Below are positions 3,901-5,111 of a stretch of 5,111 bases of DNA, piece after piece (the stretch's first letter is position 1; every line of letters begins with the position of its first letter). A program made the position numbers and the translations under genes. The notes beneath the pieces are model-generated. The model did no database searches, was not told the origin of the DNA, and saw nothing but the letters and a program-made list of their open reading frames with translations. Source of the DNA: Euryarchaeota archaeon UBA33 (GTDB lineage Archaea > Thermoplasmatota > E2 > DHVEG-1); assembly GCA_002506745.1 (NCBI GenBank), contig DAYE01000110.1:1-5111 (forward strand), read 5' to 3'.

Positions 3901-4878
3901 ATGCAACCAGAATTTCTATTGAGAAAAGGTTTGGCGGTTGGAATCATTTTCCTGTTCACTGGGACAGCGATCATTCCATCAGCGATATCAGAACAGACTG
4001 ATGGTAAAAATTTCATCACGACCGCCATTTCAGCTAATGTAGAAACGATAAATATAACATATGAAAGTAATAATTACACTTTATATGGTGTAATTTACTA
4101 CCCTTCTAATAAATCCGTAACTTATCCAGGCATAATTTGTTGTGAAGGTTTAGCAGGTTATATAGATGCGTATAGCTGGATACCTGAAGCTTTAGCAGAA
4201 CAAGGTTATGTTGTTTTATTATTTGATTTCCCAGGACAAGGTAAATCAGATGGCTTCTGGGGTAATAGATCTATTTCAATACCTTCTTTGAATTTTTACC
4301 TAAGATTTAGCGCATTTTCTGAAGCTATTTTTCATTATGCTAAGGATGATTTTGTTATAGCTACAATGGATGCTGTAACGTATTTAACTGATGAAAGCCC
4401 AATTAAAACCTTGGTTGATACTAAGAAAATAGGTCTTATTGGCCATTCACTAGGTAGTATCACAGTAGCAGAAACAGCTGCTGTTGATAAAAGGATAGGT
4501 GCTGTGGTAGCATTATCTCAGGGCAATCCTTGGGATGCAGAAAATATCTATGTGCCTATACAATACCAAGCCGGATGTTTTGATATTACCTATAGTATCC
4601 CAATAGCTTATCTTTGTTATAATAGGTCAAATACTCCAAAAGAGCTGGTAACAATACAATTTGGAACCCATATTGGTTTCACATCGGCATTTGGAAAATT
4701 TTGTTTATGCCCATCATGGCAAAAAGATATATGTCTTAGATATGCGACTGGTTGGTTTGACTATTTCTTAAAAAACAAAACAGATGCTTATGAGAATATA
4801 ACTACTGGTACAGATCATTTATCAAAAGTCATACGATCGAGATATAATTTTGGAGATGGTGAACACATTTTAAAATAA
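3901..4878 (+). CDS. Secreted alpha/beta hydrolase (esterase-like)
   Basis: The 325-residue product opens with a clear signal peptide (RKG then a hydrophobic stretch 11-29, likely cleavage after Ser30). The rest is an alpha/beta hydrolase: a CEGLAGYID segment (81-89) at the oxyanion-hole position, DFPGQGKSDG (109-118), the nucleophile elbow GHSLG (181-185, Ser183), a probable acid at Asp228 in AGCFDIT, and His257 in FGTHIGFT. It therefore keeps a full triad and should cleave ester or similar bonds outside the cell. The end, WFDYFLKNKTDAYENI, is typical of dienelactone-hydrolase and cutinase-like relatives. Length is normal and nothing is truncated. GGGAGG (3889-3894) is 6 bases before the ATG. 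The mature part has more AT-rich codons than the signal region. Substrate cannot be told; several cysteines suggest disulfides. Confidence 0.88.
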   Translation: MQPEFLLRKGLAVGIIFLFTGTAIIPSAISEQTDGKNFITTAISANVETINITYESNNYTLYGVIYYPSNKSVTYPGIICCEGLAGYIDAYSWIPEALAEQGYVVLLFDFPGQGKSDGFWGNRSISIPSLNFYLRFSAFSEAIFHYAKDDFVIATMDAVTYLTDESPIKTLVDTKKIGLIGHSLGSITVAETAAVDKRIGAVVALSQGNPWDAENIYVPIQYQAGCFDITYSIPIAYLCYNRSNTPKELVTIQFGTHIGFTSAFGKFCLCPSWQKDICLRYATGWFDYFLKNKTDAYENITTGTDHLSKVIRSRYNFGDGEHILK

Positions 4879-4908
4879 AAGCCTGGGCAATAACAGGGTT
4901 AAAAAAAA

Positions 4909-4954
4909 GTGCAGGGAGACGGGGTTTGAGCCCCTGGACCTCTTTGCACAAGGT
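4909..4954 (-). other. tRNA-like hairpin, possible 3' remnant of a class II tRNA
   Basis: On the - strand the end reads TCCCTGCAC, like an acceptor strand with discriminator A and the first C of CCA. Before it comes GGGG-CTCAAA-CCCC, like a T arm with one loop base missing. Before that AGGTCC follows ACCT-loop-AGGT (4938-4941 / 4951-4954), like a long variable arm. The similarity to archaeal tRNA-Leu or -Ser stops at the anticodon side, where the promoter module begins; no 5' half is present. It is therefore not a working tRNA gene. Alternatively, on the + strand GTGCAGGGAG (4909-4918) pairs with CTCTTTGCAC (4940-4949) with two G-T pairs, so it may be a plain RNA hairpin after the hydrolase gene. 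Confidence 0.4.
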
Positions 4955-4974
4955 AGGATATGTTTTTAAAGAAA
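4955..4974 (+). promoter_or_regulatory. Promoter module pointing out of the window
   Basis: AGGATATGTTTTTAAAGAAA is identical to 779-798. The TATA box TTTTTAAA (4963-4970) predicts a start near 4992. No frame with a ribosome site follows in the remaining 120 bases; a frame open from ATG at 5061 to the window edge has no such site. The target is either further right or non-coding. Confidence 0.65.
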
Positions 4975-5111
4975 TAATCACAAGATTATAGTAATGTTGG
5001 GATGACGTCAATATAAGAAAAAATTAGTAATTTGTTGTGCTATATGATTTTTATTAACGTATGAACATTGGTCATCATGGGGATAAAATTCTTTTTGTAA
5101 CTTTTGTTGCG
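4975..5111. other. AT-rich right edge, no supported gene
   Basis: The first ATGs after the predicted start (4993 and 5002) lead to stops within a few codons. The frame from 5061 to the edge (MNIGHHGDKILFVTFVA) is open but lacks a ribosome site, so it cannot be called from this window. Nothing of note is seen on the - strand. Confidence 0.4.

Noticed and set aside
4881..4949. Circularly permuted tRNA (a D-arm-like TTGCCCAGGC follows the 3' half on the - strand)
   Set aside because: The strand matching the acceptor is missing and the sequence beyond the D-arm-like piece is plain AT-rich DNA.
4829..5011. 60-codon - strand frame
   Set aside because: It runs across the tRNA-like hairpin and into the hydrolase end, without start signals.

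Overview
The window looks like AT-rich archaeal chromosome, most probably Euryarchaeota of the Thermoplasmatota / marine benthic group D kind. The archaeal call rests on TATA boxes of the TTTWTAWA type sitting about 40-53 bases ahead of start codons, short leaders with strong GGGAGG-type ribosome binding sites, T-tract ends instead of bacterial terminators, and secretion signals of the archaeal 'RKGLAVGIIFLFTG' style. The lineage is an inference from remembered protein style, not from a search.

Layout, left to right. 1-441 is non-coding and dense in signals: a 12-bp inverted repeat, a 16-bp perfect palindrome, a 10-bp direct repeat, a 7-bp hairpin and a TATA promoter. 442-684 (+) encodes a small two-helix membrane protein. 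685-959 has no gene but carries a perfect copy of the local promoter motif followed by a hairpin and a T tract, so it may hold a short non-coding RNA. 960-1394 (-) encodes a small secreted beta-sandwich-like protein; its start is moved inward because of the TATA box and ribosome site. 1395-1669 contains two strong hairpins. 1670-1816 (+) is a 48-residue gene with a very good ribosome site. 1817-2448 is mostly non-coding: a second copy of the palindrome, a T tract, and two tandem long hairpins with conserved stems (CTCCGG-rich) and unrelated loops. 2449-3798 (+) encodes a secreted, probably lipid-anchored, arylsulfotransferase-type six-bladed propeller. 3901-4878 (+) encodes a secreted alpha/beta hydrolase. 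4879-5111 holds a hairpin that resembles the 3' part of a class II tRNA and another perfect promoter motif, whose target lies beyond the window or is non-coding.

The genes are mostly separate transcription units, each with its own promoter, rather than one operon. Three of the five encode secreted proteins and a fourth a membrane protein, so the segment looks like an accessory cell-surface region. Sulfotransferase and esterase activities could both act on imported organic matter outside the cell, but nothing in the sequence shows they share a pathway.

The most notable points are the tandem hairpin locus at 2141-2355 with a half copy at 218-250, the repeated promoter module (five copies, two of them identical over 20 bases), and the base-composition mosaic of the two large secreted genes.
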